DNA from: Paracoccus tegillarcae
Lineage (GTDB): Bacteria > Pseudomonadota > Alphaproteobacteria > Rhodobacterales > Rhodobacteraceae
Direction: 5' to 3'
Length of the DNA stretch: 64,000 nucleotides
Assembly: GCF_002847305.1 (NCBI RefSeq)
Contig: NZ_CP025408.1
Span: 1,447,001 to 1,511,000, forward strand
Positions 36,435 to 46,248 of this stretch are shown piece by piece. A program made the translations under genes and the position numbers. The notes under the pieces are model-generated. The model searched no databases and was not told the origin of the DNA. It saw only the letters and a program-made list of their open reading frames with translations. Within the stretch, counting starts at the first letter, position 1, and every line of letters starts with the position of its first letter.

Positions 36435-36833
36435 TCAGGGGATGATATCGCCGACCCAATTCGAGTGGACCCAGCCAAGACCCGAGCCGGTCAACTGACG
36501 CCGGGGTCCGACCCTTTGGCAGGCATTGCCTTGGTCGATCTGACCGCCGGGAATCGCGATTCCCAGCCACTCGCCACTGCCGTTGAAGATGGTGATGCGG
36601 TCGCCGTTGTGCAGTTCGCCCAGTTTGCGATAATTTCCGCCCGGTCCGCTGCGGATCGACAGAAAGCCGTCGCCATCCGCCTTTAACCCCATGACCGTCC
36701 CGGCAGAGCAATTTGCGGCCTGACCATCGGATTCATGTTCAAAGATCGGGACGTCCAACTGCTGCGCAGAGGCTGCACCGCAAGCGATTGTCAGGGCAAC
36801 TGCTGCCGCTGTTCCTGAGAAAATATGTGTCAT
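36435..36833 (-). CDS. Small secreted SH3-domain protein
   Basis: The 132-residue product has a signal peptide ending near GAASA (residue 23), then a bacterial SH3 domain (about 45-130) with GFLSIRSGPGGNYRKLGELHNGD and LGWVHSNWV. Two Cys residues (CSAGTV and NACQRVG) may form a disulfide. It is a likely periplasmic wall-associated protein without a known function. It ends only 11 bases from the stop of the convergent NlpC/P60 gene, and 61 bases separate it from truB. Confidence 0.8.
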   Translation of the reverse strand: MTHIFSGTAAAVALTIACGAASAQQLDVPIFEHESDGQAANCSAGTVMGLKADGDGFLSIRSGPGGNYRKLGELHNGDRITIFNGSGEWLGIAIPGGQIDQGNACQRVGPRRQLTGSGLGWVHSNWVGDIIP

Positions 36834-36894
36834 GCATCCAGCCTAGGCCGACCGCGACGATTCGCGCAACGAAATCAATGACGCAGAGTGCCGG

Positions 36895-37788
36895 TCACAG
36901 GTTGAACACCCGGTCGGGATGAACCAGCCCGCCCATATAGCGACCAATGCAGATCGGCCCGGCGGGGTCGCCGACCCAAACCGTCTCTCCGAACTCGGCT
37001 GTGCCGGTCACCTGCCCCGGATTGCCGTTGCGGATGCGCACCGCTCCCTCGGTCGTGGCGCGCAAGGCCGGCATGTCACCAAGGGCAATTTCCAGCGGCA
37101 AAAGCTGGGCTTCCAGCCAATCCTGCGCCTCGCGGTCGATCTTTTCGAAGTCCACGCCCTGATCGGCATCGAAGGGCCCTGACCAGACCCGGCGCAGATG
37201 CGCGACATGACCCAGAGAGCCCAATTCGCGCCCCAGATCGCGCGCGATGGACCGGACATAGCCGCCCTTGCCGCAGACCATATGCAGTTGCGCGGTATCG
37301 GCTTTGCTATTCTCAAGGGACAGTTCCTCGACCCATAGCGGACGGGCGGCCAGTTCCAACTGTTCACCCCCACGCGCCAGATCATAAGCGCGTTCTCCAT
37401 CGACCTTTACGGCGGAATAGGCCGGCGGCACCTGCATGATATCGCCGGTGAACCCGGTCAGCGCGTCCCTGATCTGATCGACGGTTGGCCGCATATCGCT
37501 GCGCTTGACCACCTGACCCGAGGCATCGTCGGTATCCGTCTCGGCACCCCAGTTAACGGTGAAATCATAGGCCTTCAGCGCATCGGTGATATAGGGGACG
37601 GTCTTTGTCGCCTCGCCCAGGGCAACCGCCAGAACGCCCGTCGCGTCCGGGTCCAGTGTGCCCGCATGTCCGGCCTTTTTGGCATCCAGCGCCCAGCGAA
37701 CCTTGCCCACGACGGAGGTCGAGGTCACGCCCGCAGGCTTGTCCACCACCAGCCAACCCGAAATATCGCGACCCTTCTTGCGTCCCAT
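36895..37788 (-). CDS. truB: tRNA pseudouridine(55) synthase TruB
   Basis: TruB makes pseudouridine 55 in the T-loop of tRNA. The 297-residue product has the catalytic [14 protein letters not shown] motif (Asp46), the Y-motif near KAYDFTV, the [15 protein letters not shown] segment and a C-terminal PUA-like region. Length is typical. It lies 44 bases after the DUF2233 gene and is part of the rbfA-DUF2233-truB group read leftward. Confidence 0.97.
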   Translation of the reverse strand: MGRKKGRDISGWLVVDKPAGVTSTSVVGKVRWALDAKKAGHAGTLDPDATGVLAVALGEATKTVPYITDALKAYDFTVNWGAETDTDDASGQVVKRSDMRPTVDQIRDALTGFTGDIMQVPPAYSAVKVDGERAYDLARGGEQLELAARPLWVEELSLENSKADTAQLHMVCGKGGYVRSIARDLGRELGSLGHVAHLRRVWSGPFDADQGVDFEKIDREAQDWLEAQLLPLEIALGDMPALRATTEGAVRIRNGNPGQVTGTAEFGETVWVGDPAGPICIGRYMGGLVHPDRVFNL

Positions 37789-37832
37789 GGATGCGCCTTG
37801 TCTCTAGGAAAGACGGCGGGATAGCGCCGCGC

Positions 37833-38594
37833 CTATTCGCCGTCAACCAGCCCGATCATCGGGCCCAGGCTGCGACCGAAATCGGCCCGGTTCAGGCCCG
37901 GCGCATAAAGGCGGCTGATCGAGCCGTCGAAATACAGCGCGTCGCGCACACCCAGCCCATCGCGGAACAACCGACCGAATTCGTGAAAGGTCACCGGGCG
38001 GTCGGAAATCGCGAACCACGCGGTCTGGCCGTCAGGCGATACACCAACACCGTTGCGAACATAGCGGCTGTCACTGTCGACCAGAAACCGCGGATGCAGC
38101 GCGCCGTCGATGACCAGCATCGGCCCCGATTGCGTGGCCAGCCTGCAAGCCGGTTGCGCCTCGGCAAAGGCGCGGCTTTCGATCACCTGAAAGGGCCGCG
38201 CGCCGCCCGTGCAAAATACGCCGTTGGGCAGCATGCCGAAATTGCCGCCACCGCCGGCTGTGACAATGCCCTTGCGCTCTTGCCCGTCTATCACCAGCAG
38301 CCCGACCGGACTGTAATCGGCGTGAAACATTCCGGCATTCATGGCGAAACGCAGCGCCTCATTTCCCGCCAGCGTCCGCCGCACGGCGGAAAAGCTGCGC
38401 AAGGGCGCGCCGTCGGCATCGTCCTGCCACAACCGCAGGCGCGGCTCGGCGGCGGCGTCTACCTCGCATATCACATAGCTTTGGCCGTCATGGTCCAGCT
38501 TGCCGCAACCTTCAGCGGATGCGGGGATGGCCAATGCCATCAGAAAGCCAGCGGCCAGCCCGATGCGACGCCAGCGGTCAGTCTCTTTCGGCAT
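37833..38594 (-). CDS. Secreted phosphodiester glycosidase-type (DUF2233/NAGPA) protein
   Basis: The 253-residue product has an N-terminal signal peptide ([16 protein letters not shown], cleavage near PASA, residue about 28), then a NAGPA/DUF2233 domain with [35 protein letters not shown] and [17 protein letters not shown]. Relatives include the human enzyme that uncovers mannose 6-phosphate; the bacterial substrate is unknown, perhaps a wall or exopolysaccharide phosphodiester. I chose the ATG at 38594, which starts the signal peptide and overlaps rbfA by 17 bases; an ATG at 38618 is the other candidate. Confidence 0.82.
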   Translation of the reverse strand: MPKETDRWRRIGLAAGFLMALAIPASAEGCGKLDHDGQSYVICEVDAAAEPRLRLWQDDADGAPLRSFSAVRRTLAGNEALRFAMNAGMFHADYSPVGLLVIDGQERKGIVTAGGGGNFGMLPNGVFCTGGARPFQVIESRAFAEAQPACRLATQSGPMLVIDGALHPRFLVDSDSRYVRNGVGVSPDGQTAWFAISDRPVTFHEFGRLFRDGLGVRDALYFDGSISRLYAPGLNRADFGRSLGPMIGLVDGE

Positions 38595-39006
38595 CGTCGA
38601 TGTCGTCCGGGGTTTCAACGTCGCGCTTCACGCGTTCCTCGCCAAGCATGCGGCGGGTGTCGTCCATGCGGTCAAAGGTCTCGTCCAGCATGAATTTCAA
38701 CTGCGGTGCATATTTCAGCGTCATCGCCTTGGCGATATGATGCCTCAGTTCTGGCGCGTTGCGGCGCAATGCAGCCAGCGCTTCGTCAGCCTCGCGCCCA
38801 CCCAGAGGCAGGACATAGGCCGTGGCGACCTTGAGGTCGGGGGACGCCTGAACCTCGCCCACGGTGATTGAGTGGCGGTTCAGTTCAGGGTCGTGGACAT
38901 CGCCGCGCAGCAGCACGTCGGATAGGGTACGGCGGATCAGCTCTCCGACGCGCAGCTGTCGCTGCGAGCGGGTTCCGGCGCCTTGATGATTGTTCTTCTG
39001 TGCCAT
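38578..39006 (-). CDS. rbfA: Ribosome-binding factor A
   Basis: RbfA binds the 30S subunit during 16S rRNA maturation. The 142-residue product has the KH-type fold pattern: [41 protein letters not shown], and [20 protein letters not shown]. Length is typical, with an acidic C-terminal tail. The ATG at 39006 gives the family N-terminus [11 protein letters not shown]. It is the first gene of the rbfA-DUF2233-truB run and is divergent from dapB, with 68 bases between the starts. Confidence 0.96.
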   Translation of the reverse strand: MAQKNNHQGAGTRSQRQLRVGELIRRTLSDVLLRGDVHDPELNRHSITVGEVQASPDLKVATAYVLPLGGREADEALAALRRNAPELRHHIAKAMTLKYAPQLKFMLDETFDRMDDTRRMLGEERVKRDVETPDDIDDAERD

Positions 39007-39074
39007 GGCCCCGATGTAGGGGGTCGCGGGCCGCGCCGCAACGGGATATGCACAGCCTAAAAGGGGTGTGACGC

Positions 39075-39884
39075 ATGGATAAACCGGGAATTGTGGTCGC
39101 CGGCGCTTCGGGGCGCATGGGGCAGATGCTGATCCAGTTGATCGGCGACAGCGATCAGGCACGGCTGGTGGGCGCGGTGGATCGGCCGGACAGCCCCTGG
39201 ATCGGTCAGGATGTCGGCACCGCCATGGGCGGCGCGGCCATGGGCATCGTCGTGACCGATGATCCGATCGAGGTGATTGCTGGCGCGCAGGCGGTGATCG
39301 ATTTTACCTCACCCGCCGCCACCGTGGCGCTGGCCGAACTGACCGCACAGGCCCGCGCCGTGCATGTGATCGGCACCACCGGCCTGTCCGAGGGTGACCT
39401 GAAACATATCGCCGCGGCCGCACGCCACGCGCCGATCATCCGCGCCGGCAACATGAGCCTTGGTGTCAACCTGCTGGTCGGACTGACCCGCAAGGTTGCC
39501 GCCGCGTTGGGCGAGGATTGGGATATCGACGTCGTAGAGGCGCATCATCGGCACAAGGTCGATGCCCCATCCGGCACTGCCCTGATGCTGGGCGAGGCCG
39601 CCGCCGAGGGTCGCGGCAAATCGCTGGATGATTTGCGCACCCCTGCACGCGAAGGCATCACCGGCGCGCGCGAAGAAGGCAGCATCGGCTTTGCCGCAAT
39701 TCGCGGCGGTGACGTGGTGGGCGAGCATGACGTGATCTTTGCCGCTGATGGAGAGCGCGTCGTGCTGCGCCATCTGGCCACCGACCGCGCGATCTTTGCC
39801 CGCGGCGCGCTGCGGGCCGCGCTGTGGGGTCAGGACAAGGGGCCGGGCGAATATGACATGTCGGATGTCTTGGGACTGGGCTGA
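39075..39884 (+). CDS. dapB: 4-Hydroxy-tetrahydrodipicolinate reductase
   Basis: DapB reduces the dihydrodipicolinate precursor in diaminopimelate and lysine synthesis. The 269-residue product has the nucleotide motif [11 protein letters not shown], the substrate and catalytic region [16 protein letters not shown], and [15 protein letters not shown] near the end. Together with asd it supplies the wall diaminopimelate route in this window, although the two are not in one operon. Confidence 0.97.
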   Translation: MDKPGIVVAGASGRMGQMLIQLIGDSDQARLVGAVDRPDSPWIGQDVGTAMGGAAMGIVVTDDPIEVIAGAQAVIDFTSPAATVALAELTAQARAVHVIGTTGLSEGDLKHIAAAARHAPIIRAGNMSLGVNLLVGLTRKVAAALGEDWDIDVVEAHHRHKVDAPSGTALMLGEAAAEGRGKSLDDLRTPAREGITGAREEGSIGFAAIRGGDVVGEHDVIFAADGERVVLRHLATDRAIFARGALRAALWGQDKGPGEYDMSDVLGLG

Positions 39885-39897
39885 CCGCCTGCCACGA

Positions 39898-39933
39898 CCT
39901 GACGCCTAACGCGCGATCCGGTCAGGCGTCAGG
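39898..39933. terminator. Perfect 10-bp inverted repeat between convergent dapB and glycosyltransferase
   Basis: CCTGACGCCT (39898-39907) pairs perfectly with AGGCGTCAGG (39924-39933) across a 16-base loop. It lies 13 bases beyond the dapB stop and overlaps the last codons of the facing gene, so it may end both transcripts. Confidence 0.6.
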
Positions 39934-40563
39934 CGATCCGGCCACCGGAGAGACCATCTTTAGCCGGGGATCACTGGCGGCCAGCGCCTGCACCCACTCT
40001 GCCTCGGACCCGAAATCATGGGGCACCTGATCGGCCCTGCGGCTGCCCGACAGGCTTTGACTGGCAAAGAAGTCGAATCCATACAGCGTCAGGCCCGCCA
40101 GATCAGAGCGCAACAACAGATCGATCATCATCGCGCCGGTGGTGGGCGGCGCGCCCAACTGTTCGCTGAGCGTGCCGTATTCGGCCAGTGGATGCAGGTA
40201 GAAACCGGGACTTTTCGCGGTCTGCCAGTCCAGCCGTTTGCGCTTCGGCGACATCCACAGAATGCGGTCGGGGCCGAACTTTCGCCGGTCCGCAGGCTTC
40301 AACCGGGTTGCCAGCGCCAGCCAATCGGTGCGCGAACCGTGGCTGTCGGCACTGGGCATCGGCGCGCGGTTGATGCGGATGACCAGATCGGCGGCATCGA
40401 TATCCGCCCCTTGGTGACCCTCTTGCAAGGCCCGCGCATTGCCGACCAGCGCCACGTGCCGACCCGCCAGTTCGGCCAGCAGCGCGGGCTGGGGCACAGA
40501 CAGCGTGGCCAGCATCGGTTCGTTTCGGAAGGCGCGGGCAACAAAAAATCGCAACGGGGTCAT
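39922..40563 (-). CDS. Glycosyltransferase family 29-like (sialyltransferase fold) protein
   Basis: The 213-residue product carries the motif VALVGNARALQEGHQGADI followed by DLVIRINRAP, the sialyl-motif-like core of family 29 proteins, and ends with a P-T-T-G-A-M-M-I segment and the YGFDFFAS strand. Bacterial members occur in Rhodobacteraceae surface polysaccharide loci; the sugar is not known, and a CMP-sialic-acid use is not proven. It overlaps the family 4 glycosyltransferase gene by four bases (ATGA), which suggests that both act on the same glycan. Confidence 0.75.
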   Translation of the reverse strand: MTPLRFFVARAFRNEPMLATLSVPQPALLAELAGRHVALVGNARALQEGHQGADIDAADLVIRINRAPMPSADSHGSRTDWLALATRLKPADRRKFGPDRILWMSPKRKRLDWQTAKSPGFYLHPLAEYGTLSEQLGAPPTTGAMMIDLLLRSDLAGLTLYGFDFFASQSLSGSRRADQVPHDFGSEAEWVQALAASDPRLKMVSPVAGSPDA

Positions 40564-41600
40564 GACGCTCTTTCCAGCAATTCGCGATAGATGGCGACCA
40601 GCGCGGCGGCCTCGACCTCTATGGCATGGTTTTGCTCGACATGCCCGCGCGCGGCCCGGCCCGCGTCTGCCATGGCGACGGGATCGTCCAGCCAGCGCGC
40701 AATCGCGCCCTGCATCGCGGGGCCATCCTCGGGCTGGATCAGGGTGCCGGTGTCTACGGTCAGCAGTTCCTCGAACGCGCCAACGCGGGTCCCGACGACG
40801 GGCACGCCGCAGGACATCGCCTCTAACGGGGTGAGGCCAAAGCCCTCCCACCGCTGCGGCGCGACATACAGATCCAACGCGCCATACCAGCGCGCCATCT
40901 GATCGACTGACACCTCGGGCAGGAACAGAATGCGATCAGCCAGACCGGCCTCGGTCACCTGATCCTTCAGGCCGGCCAGATAGGCCTGATGCTGTTCCGT
41001 CGCGCGGCCCATGACCAGCGCGGTGACATCAGCTCGGTCCGGCAGCAGCGCCAGCATCGCCTGTACGAAATCGCCCGTGCCCTTTTGCGCGCGGATGCGG
41101 CCATAGCAGCCGACCAGAACCTGACCGGGCGGCAGGCCAAGCTGATTGCGCAGTGCGGCGCGGTCATTGGGAGGGGCAAACCCGTCCGTGTCGATGCCGT
41201 GATGTATCACGGTCGCCGGTCGGTCCAGATAGGCCGCGCCTTTGGCCGAGGTCGCGACCAGCGCATCCATGCGCTTGATCAGCCATTTGCTATAGCCCGA
41301 ATGCTTGCGCTGCGAGGCCGAGGTGAACAGCAGCCGATATTTGCGCCGCAGCACGTGCCGCAGAAACAGGCCCAGCAGCATTTCGGTGTTGCGCCGCGCA
41401 TGCCAGACCCGCCAGCGGTCCCGTGGCATGGTCGCCGTCTGGATCACTGGGATATGCGGCACCTCTGGCGGCAGGCCGGGGCCGGTGGCGCAGATCGCGA
41501 TCATGCGCGCCTGAACCGGCACCAACCGGACGATGGTGGCGGTGACGCCAGAAAGGCGGCGCTTCAGGTTCGGGGCGATCACAAGCGGCTTGTCAGTCAT
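40560..41600 (-). CDS. Glycosyltransferase family 4, LPS core mannosyltransferase-like
   Basis: The 346-residue product is a GT-B family 4 enzyme: an N-terminal acceptor domain (APNLKRRLSGVTATIVRL), a VIHHGIDTDGF hinge, GCYGRIRAQKGTGDFVQAM, and the donor-site E-x7-E motif EGFGLTPLEAMSCGVPVVGT. It resembles LpsB/LpcC-type lipopolysaccharide core transferases of alphaproteobacteria. It overlaps the MFS gene upstream by eight bases and the family 29-like gene downstream by four. Confidence 0.88.
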   Translation of the reverse strand: MTDKPLVIAPNLKRRLSGVTATIVRLVPVQARMIAICATGPGLPPEVPHIPVIQTATMPRDRWRVWHARRNTEMLLGLFLRHVLRRKYRLLFTSASQRKHSGYSKWLIKRMDALVATSAKGAAYLDRPATVIHHGIDTDGFAPPNDRAALRNQLGLPPGQVLVGCYGRIRAQKGTGDFVQAMLALLPDRADVTALVMGRATEQHQAYLAGLKDQVTEAGLADRILFLPEVSVDQMARWYGALDLYVAPQRWEGFGLTPLEAMSCGVPVVGTRVGAFEELLTVDTGTLIQPEDGPAMQGAIARWLDDPVAMADAGRAARGHVEQNHAIEVEAAALVAIYRELLERAS

Positions 41601-42783
41601 CCGGTGCCTCTGGGGTCAGGAAATAGAACAGAAAGCCGACGGTCAATGGAACCAAAAAAAAGAGGAAGAGGGTCGAATAGGTCTGCGCGGCGGTCGAATC
41701 AGCACCGGCCCAGCGATAGACCGGGCGCGAGGCGAATTGCATGATGCCCACACCGCCGATAGAGATCATGTTCAGAAAGGTCACGCCGCGCCCGATCAGA
41801 TGCGGCGGCAAGAACGGCCTGCCCTGCGCCATCAGCAGCGTATAGCCCGCCCCCGACAGGCCGACCAGCGCCAGCAGGACAATCGCCACGCCCAGCCCCG
41901 CATCAGGCCAAAGCCACAGCGCGGCCATGACCAAAACCGTCGCGCCTGTCACGATCATTGCAGCACGGCGCGTCCCGCCCAGCCAGCGCGCCACAGCCCC
42001 GATCAGCAGGTTCCCGATCACCATGGTCAGCCCCATGATCAGCGTCGCCCGACCGATGGTCTGGGCGTCAGCTGCGTAGACCTCGGCCAGATATGGACCC
42101 GCCCATAGGCCCCGGATACTGGCCGAAACCGCATAGCTGGCAAAGATCAGCGGAAACATCAGCCACAGCGCCCGCACCTGCAACAGCTGGGCCAGAGAGC
42201 CGCGCGGATGGCTGTCATCCAGTCGCGCCGGGTCGCGCACGGTCAGCGCAATCGCTGCCGCGACCATCAGGGTCACGCCGGCCAGCCCCCAGAGGGCAAG
42301 GCGCCAGCCCGTGGCCTCGATCAACCAGACCAGCGGCGCGGCGCCCAGAATATTGCCCAGCGAACCAACGCCGATCATCATCCCCGCCAGGGCGCCGAAC
42401 GACGCGGGCGGATATTCGCGGGCAAAGATATAGTAGGGGCCCATCAGGGCGGGCGAGCAGCCAATGCCCAGAAGCGTCATCGACAGATGCAGATGCCAGG
42501 GCGCGGTTGCCAGCGCAAAGACGACCGCCCCGCCAGCGCCGCCCAGGGCCAGCAGCACGGCCACCGTACGGCGCGGCCCGATCTGGTCCAGCGCCCAGCC
42601 GACCGGGATCTGCATCAGCGCAAAGGCGATGAACCACAGCCCCGATGACAGCGCCAGATCACCCGGCGTCGCCCCCAGCTCCTGCCCCAGCACAGGGCTG
42701 AGAACCGCAAGAAAGGCGCGGTAGAACTGGCTAAGCGTATAGCCCAGCATCAAAGAGATGATCGAAGCCGAAAGGACCGGCAT
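41593..42783 (-). CDS. MFS transporter
   Basis: The 396-residue product has twelve predicted membrane helices and the major facilitator loop DQIGPRRTVAV between helices 2 and 3 (a variant of the G-x-x-x-D-R-x-G-R-R motif). The substrate is not evident. I chose the ATG at 42783 because GAGGG lies four bases upstream; an ATG at 42816 would add 11 residues. It is the first gene of a run overlapping two glycosyltransferase genes, so a carrier for a glycan precursor or simply a co-transcribed carrier are both possible. Confidence 0.88.
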   Translation of the reverse strand: MPVLSASIISLMLGYTLSQFYRAFLAVLSPVLGQELGATPGDLALSSGLWFIAFALMQIPVGWALDQIGPRRTVAVLLALGGAGGAVVFALATAPWHLHLSMTLLGIGCSPALMGPYYIFAREYPPASFGALAGMMIGVGSLGNILGAAPLVWLIEATGWRLALWGLAGVTLMVAAAIALTVRDPARLDDSHPRGSLAQLLQVRALWLMFPLIFASYAVSASIRGLWAGPYLAEVYAADAQTIGRATLIMGLTMVIGNLLIGAVARWLGGTRRAAMIVTGATVLVMAALWLWPDAGLGVAIVLLALVGLSGAGYTLLMAQGRPFLPPHLIGRGVTFLNMISIGGVGIMQFASRPVYRWAGADSTAAQTYSTLFLFFLVPLTVGFLFYFLTPEAPDD

Positions 42784-42911
42784 GTGCCCTCGCCATTTTG
42801 GCGCAAGCTGCGGCAAGCGCGGAGAATGCGCAAGGCCGCGCTGCCAGTGGGCGGAACCGGATCTTAAATCCAGACGGTCGGTCTGGCGCAGATGATACCC
42901 CGCGCCCTCGT

Positions 42912-43325
42912 TCAGTTCGCCGCGGGCTCGGTCGCGCCGCCCATCTGGACCAGACGGTCGATCAGCGGTTTGGCCTTTGGCCCGATGCGGCCGCAGGACG
43001 ACGGATCATCCAGCAATGTAAAGGCCGGCCCGAAATAGGCGCGGTCATACTCGCTCGGGTCCATGCCCAGCTTGGCAGCCAGAAGGTCGCTGGTGCCTGT
43101 CATCAACGTCCACTCTCCGTCGGTGACCGGGTAGTCGGCGCAGTTCGAGGTGATGACATTGACCTCGGCCAACTCGCGGGTCAGCGCCTCGGCCTCGGCC
43201 TCGCTTAGTGCCGATACATCGGGCAGCGGTACGGAAAGCCTGTCCTCGGCCATCGCCACCTGTGCGCCGACCAGCACGATGCTGATCAGCACGATCAGCG
43301 CCATGAGCGCGTCCCAAAGTTTCAT
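42912..43325 (-). CDS. Secreted or membrane-anchored protein of unknown function
   Basis: The 137-residue product begins with a hydrophobic segment, MKLWDALMALIVLISIVLVG, that may be a signal peptide (cleavage near AMAED) or a membrane anchor. The rest is acidic, with two Cys residues (SNCADYP and PSSCGRIG) that could form a disulfide and a DPSEYDRAYFGPAFTLLD motif. I do not recognise the family. The ATG at 43325 was preferred over 43358 because GAGGCAG stands seven bases upstream. It is divergent from leuB. Confidence 0.65.
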   Translation of the reverse strand: MKLWDALMALIVLISIVLVGAQVAMAEDRLSVPLPDVSALSEAEAEALTRELAEVNVITSNCADYPVTDGEWTLMTGTSDLLAAKLGMDPSEYDRAYFGPAFTLLDDPSSCGRIGPKAKPLIDRLVQMGGATEPAAN

Positions 43326-43460
43326 ATCTGCCTCGATTACATTGCCTGTTTGCGTCATCCCGCCTCATCGCAACATAAACCGCAACCAAATTCGCCGTGA
43401 ACTTGACCGCGAGGCAAGCCGGGCCTAGTGCATCGGCAACACAAACCCGAGGAGGCCGTG

Positions 43461-44588
43461 ATGTCCGACCGCTATTCCCTTCTGATCCTGCCCGGCGACG
43501 GCATCGGCGCCGAAGTCATGGCGCAGGTCACCCGCGTTATCGACTGGTTCGCGACCAATCGCGGCATGTCCTTTGATGTCAGCGAGGATCTGGTTGGCGG
43601 CGCAGCCTATGACAAGCACGGCACACCGCTGGCTGATGAAACGATGGCCAAGGCGCAGCAGGTCGATGCCGTGTTGCTGGGCGCTGTTGGCGGGCCGAAA
43701 TACGATGTGCTGGATTTCAGCGTAAAACCCGAACGCGGTCTGTTGCGCCTGCGCAAGGAAATGGATCTGTTCGCCAACCTGCGTCCGGCGCAATGCTTTG
43801 ATGCGCTTGCCGATTTTTCGTCGCTCAAGCGTGACATCGTTGCCGGTCTGGACATTCTGATCGTGCGCGAACTGACCAGCGGCGTCTATTTCGGCGAGCC
43901 GCGCGGCATCCATTCTGACGACAACAATCCGGAAAACGAAGGCGGCCGCGTCGGCATCAATACCCAGCGCTATACCAGCGGCGAGATCCGCCGGGTCGCG
44001 CGCTCGGCCTTTGAACTGGCCAAGCGTCGCGGCAACAAGGTCTGCTCGATGGAAAAGGCCAATGTCATGGAATCGGGTATTCTGTGGCGCGAAGAGGTGC
44101 AGTGGGTCCACGACAACGAATATCCCGAGGTCGAACTGTCGCACATGTATGCCGATAACGGCGCCATGCAGCTGGTCCGCAACCCGCGCCAGTTTGACGT
44201 GATCGTGACCGACAACCTGTTCGGCGACCTGCTGTCAGACGCCGCAGCCATGCTGACCGGCAGCCTTGGCATGCTGCCCTCGGCCAGCCTTGGCGCGGTG
44301 ATGGAAAACGGTCGGCCCAAGGCCATGTACGAGCCCGTCCATGGATCGGCCCCCGATATTGCCGGTCAGGGCAAGGCCAACCCGATCGCCTGTATCCTCA
44401 GCTTTGCCATGGCGCTGCGCTATTCGTTTGATCAGGGCAGCGCAGCCGCTGAACTGGAGGCTGCCGTCGAAAAGGTGTTGGCCGACGGCGTGCGAACCGC
44501 TGATCTGATGGGTCCCGATGGCGGTACGCCGGTTTCGACCTCGGGTATGGGCGACGCGATTCTTGCGGCACTGGACGCGGGCCGCTGA
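43461..44588 (+). CDS. leuB: 3-Isopropylmalate dehydrogenase
   Basis: LeuB oxidises and decarboxylates 3-isopropylmalate in leucine synthesis. The 375-residue product has [11 protein letters not shown], the substrate loop RPAQCFDAL, the signature [21 protein letters not shown] and the NAD-binding [18 protein letters not shown]. The ATG at 43461 follows a strong GAGGAGG site; an upstream in-frame ATG at 43428 does not. No leader peptide rich in Leu is obvious in the 135 bases upstream. Confidence 0.97.
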   Translation: MSDRYSLLILPGDGIGAEVMAQVTRVIDWFATNRGMSFDVSEDLVGGAAYDKHGTPLADETMAKAQQVDAVLLGAVGGPKYDVLDFSVKPERGLLRLRKEMDLFANLRPAQCFDALADFSSLKRDIVAGLDILIVRELTSGVYFGEPRGIHSDDNNPENEGGRVGINTQRYTSGEIRRVARSAFELAKRRGNKVCSMEKANVMESGILWREEVQWVHDNEYPEVELSHMYADNGAMQLVRNPRQFDVIVTDNLFGDLLSDAAAMLTGSLGMLPSASLGAVMENGRPKAMYEPVHGSAPDIAGQGKANPIACILSFAMALRYSFDQGSAAAELEAAVEKVLADGVRTADLMGPDGGTPVSTSGMGDAILAALDAGR

Positions 44589-44603
44589 CCTGACGGGGTA
44601 ACT

Positions 44604-45590
44604 ATGGCTGGCAGCAACAACGCCAAGGCAGCCGTCATCGCCCTTGTGGCGATGGCGGTCTATGCGACGCATGATGCGGTGATCAAGCAGCTGGGCAGCG
44701 AGTATCCATCGCACCAGATTCTGTTCTTTTCGCAATTGCTGGCCTTTCCACTCGTCGCGGTGCTGTTGATGAGCGACCGCAGGCAGGCCAGCCTGCGCCC
44801 GAACCAGCCCGGCTGGGTCGCCCTGCGTTCGGCCTGTGTGGTGATCGCGGGTCTGTGCGGCTTTTTCGCCTTTTCGCAACTGCCGATGGCACAGGTCTAT
44901 GCGATCCTGTTCGCGACGCCGCTGATGGTCACCGTTCTTTCCATTCCGATTCTGGGAGAAAAGGTCGGTATCCATCGCTGGGGCGCTGTGATCGTGGGAC
45001 TGATCGGCGTCATGATCGTGCTGCGCCCGGGCCAGGCGGACCTGACCGCCGGTCATGCAGCCGCCCTTTGTGGCGCCATGGCCAGCGCGCTGGCATCGGT
45101 CATCGTGCGCAGGCTGGGCCGGTCCGAGCGCGCTGTCGTGCTGATGCTGTGGCCGATGCTGGGCAACTTTGTTCTGACCGGCGGGATGCTGACACTGGCC
45201 TATAAGCCGATGACGCTGGGCGATCTTGCGCTGGCCGGGATGATATCGGTTCTGGGGCTGATCGCGGGTTTTCTGGTGATCCGGGCCTATCGCACCGGCG
45301 AGGCCACGGTTGTGGCGCCCATGCAATATTCGCAGATCATCTGGGCCACGATCTTTGGTCTGCTCATCTTTGGCGAAGGGCTGGACACAGCCACGCTGAT
45401 CGGAACCTCGGTCATCATCGCATCGGGCATCTACATCGTCTGGCGTGAAGGCAGTGGCGGGCGGTCCGACAACACGCCGGTCATCGCGGCCCGGATGCGG
45501 CCAGAGACGGTCACCTCGCCCAAATCGACCCTGTTGCAGCGCCTGCTGCATGGCCGCAATTCATCGACATATCACCAGGACGACGACTAG
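44604..45590 (+). CDS. EamA/DMT-family transporter
   Basis: The 328-residue product has ten predicted membrane helices in two EamA repeats, with ATPLMVTVLSIPILGEKVGIHRW and ATIFGLLIFGEGLDTATLIGT as the paired repeat ends, and a 40-residue cytoplasmic C-terminal tail ending in three Asp. The drug/metabolite transporter family exports amino acids, nucleosides or other metabolites; the substrate here is not visible. It follows leuB by 15 bases and may be co-transcribed. Confidence 0.88.
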   Translation: MAGSNNAKAAVIALVAMAVYATHDAVIKQLGSEYPSHQILFFSQLLAFPLVAVLLMSDRRQASLRPNQPGWVALRSACVVIAGLCGFFAFSQLPMAQVYAILFATPLMVTVLSIPILGEKVGIHRWGAVIVGLIGVMIVLRPGQADLTAGHAAALCGAMASALASVIVRRLGRSERAVVLMLWPMLGNFVLTGGMLTLAYKPMTLGDLALAGMISVLGLIAGFLVIRAYRTGEATVVAPMQYSQIIWATIFGLLIFGEGLDTATLIGTSVIIASGIYIVWREGSGGRSDNTPVIAARMRPETVTSPKSTLLQRLLHGRNSSTYHQDDD

Positions 45591-45611
45591 TCGCCCTTGT
45601 CCGGCGCAGGT

Positions 45612-46247
45612 CTAAAACATCGGGTCCAGTGCAAACGGGTCGCGCGGTGTGCGGGTCACAAAGGTTGTGCCCGGGCCGCCCAAACCTGCGATTTGCTGGG
45701 CCAGGGTCGACAGCGCCGAAGATTGCGCCAGCGCGATGGTCTGCGGCTCTGTATTTGAAATCGGCACGGAAATATCAAAGCTGCGCGCATGATTGGTGCC
45801 ACCGCCGCTTTCGTTGGCGACAAAGTAGCGGCCAGCCAGACGATAGATCCCATCGGCCTGCGCCAATGCCTTTTCCACCCGAACCTCCAGCTTGCGCTCG
45901 GCCGGTTCGCCCAATGGCCATGGCTCGGCGATAACCGTGGCGCCAGAGACATCGGAAATCGCCCGCGCCAAGGTCAGGGTCACAGCGCGTTCGGGGCTGT
46001 CTGCCCACAGATTGTCGGGGTTCGATCGCACCGCGCCATCGGCTGTCTGCCAGGCCACCTCTTGCCCCGACGCATATTCCGGCAAGGACACGTCGCGCAA
46101 CTCGACCGTGGCGCCAAGCTGGTTGGCCACCTGGATCGGTTGTGACGGCGGGTCGATCAGAAAGCGACCGGTCGCCTCTGGATCGGAACAGGCCGCCAAC
46201 ATGGACAGCGTCATCAGAGGTGGCAGTGCGAACAGAGATTTCATCAT
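45612..46247 (-). CDS. pqiC: PqiC-like lipoprotein (ABC-type transport auxiliary component)
   Basis: The 211-residue product is a lipoprotein: a signal peptide with lipobox MLAAC (Cys20), then a PqiC/DUF330 domain with FLIDPPSQPIQVA, VELRDVSLPEYASGQEV and WADSPERAVTLTLARAIS. PqiC anchors the PqiB tunnel to the outer membrane. Its start is one base beyond the stop of pqiB, and a second ATG follows directly. Confidence 0.88.
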   Translation of the reverse strand: MMKSLFALPPLMTLSMLAACSDPEATGRFLIDPPSQPIQVANQLGATVELRDVSLPEYASGQEVAWQTADGAVRSNPDNLWADSPERAVTLTLARAISDVSGATVIAEPWPLGEPAERKLEVRVEKALAQADGIYRLAGRYFVANESGGGTNHARSFDISVPISNTEPQTIALAQSSALSTLAQQIAGLGGPGTTFVTRTPRDPFALDPMF

Positions 46248-46248
46248 C

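Noticed and set aside
44235..45551. A 438-codon open frame antisense to leuB and the EamA gene
   Set aside because: Gln/His/Arg-rich shadow of two well-supported genes.
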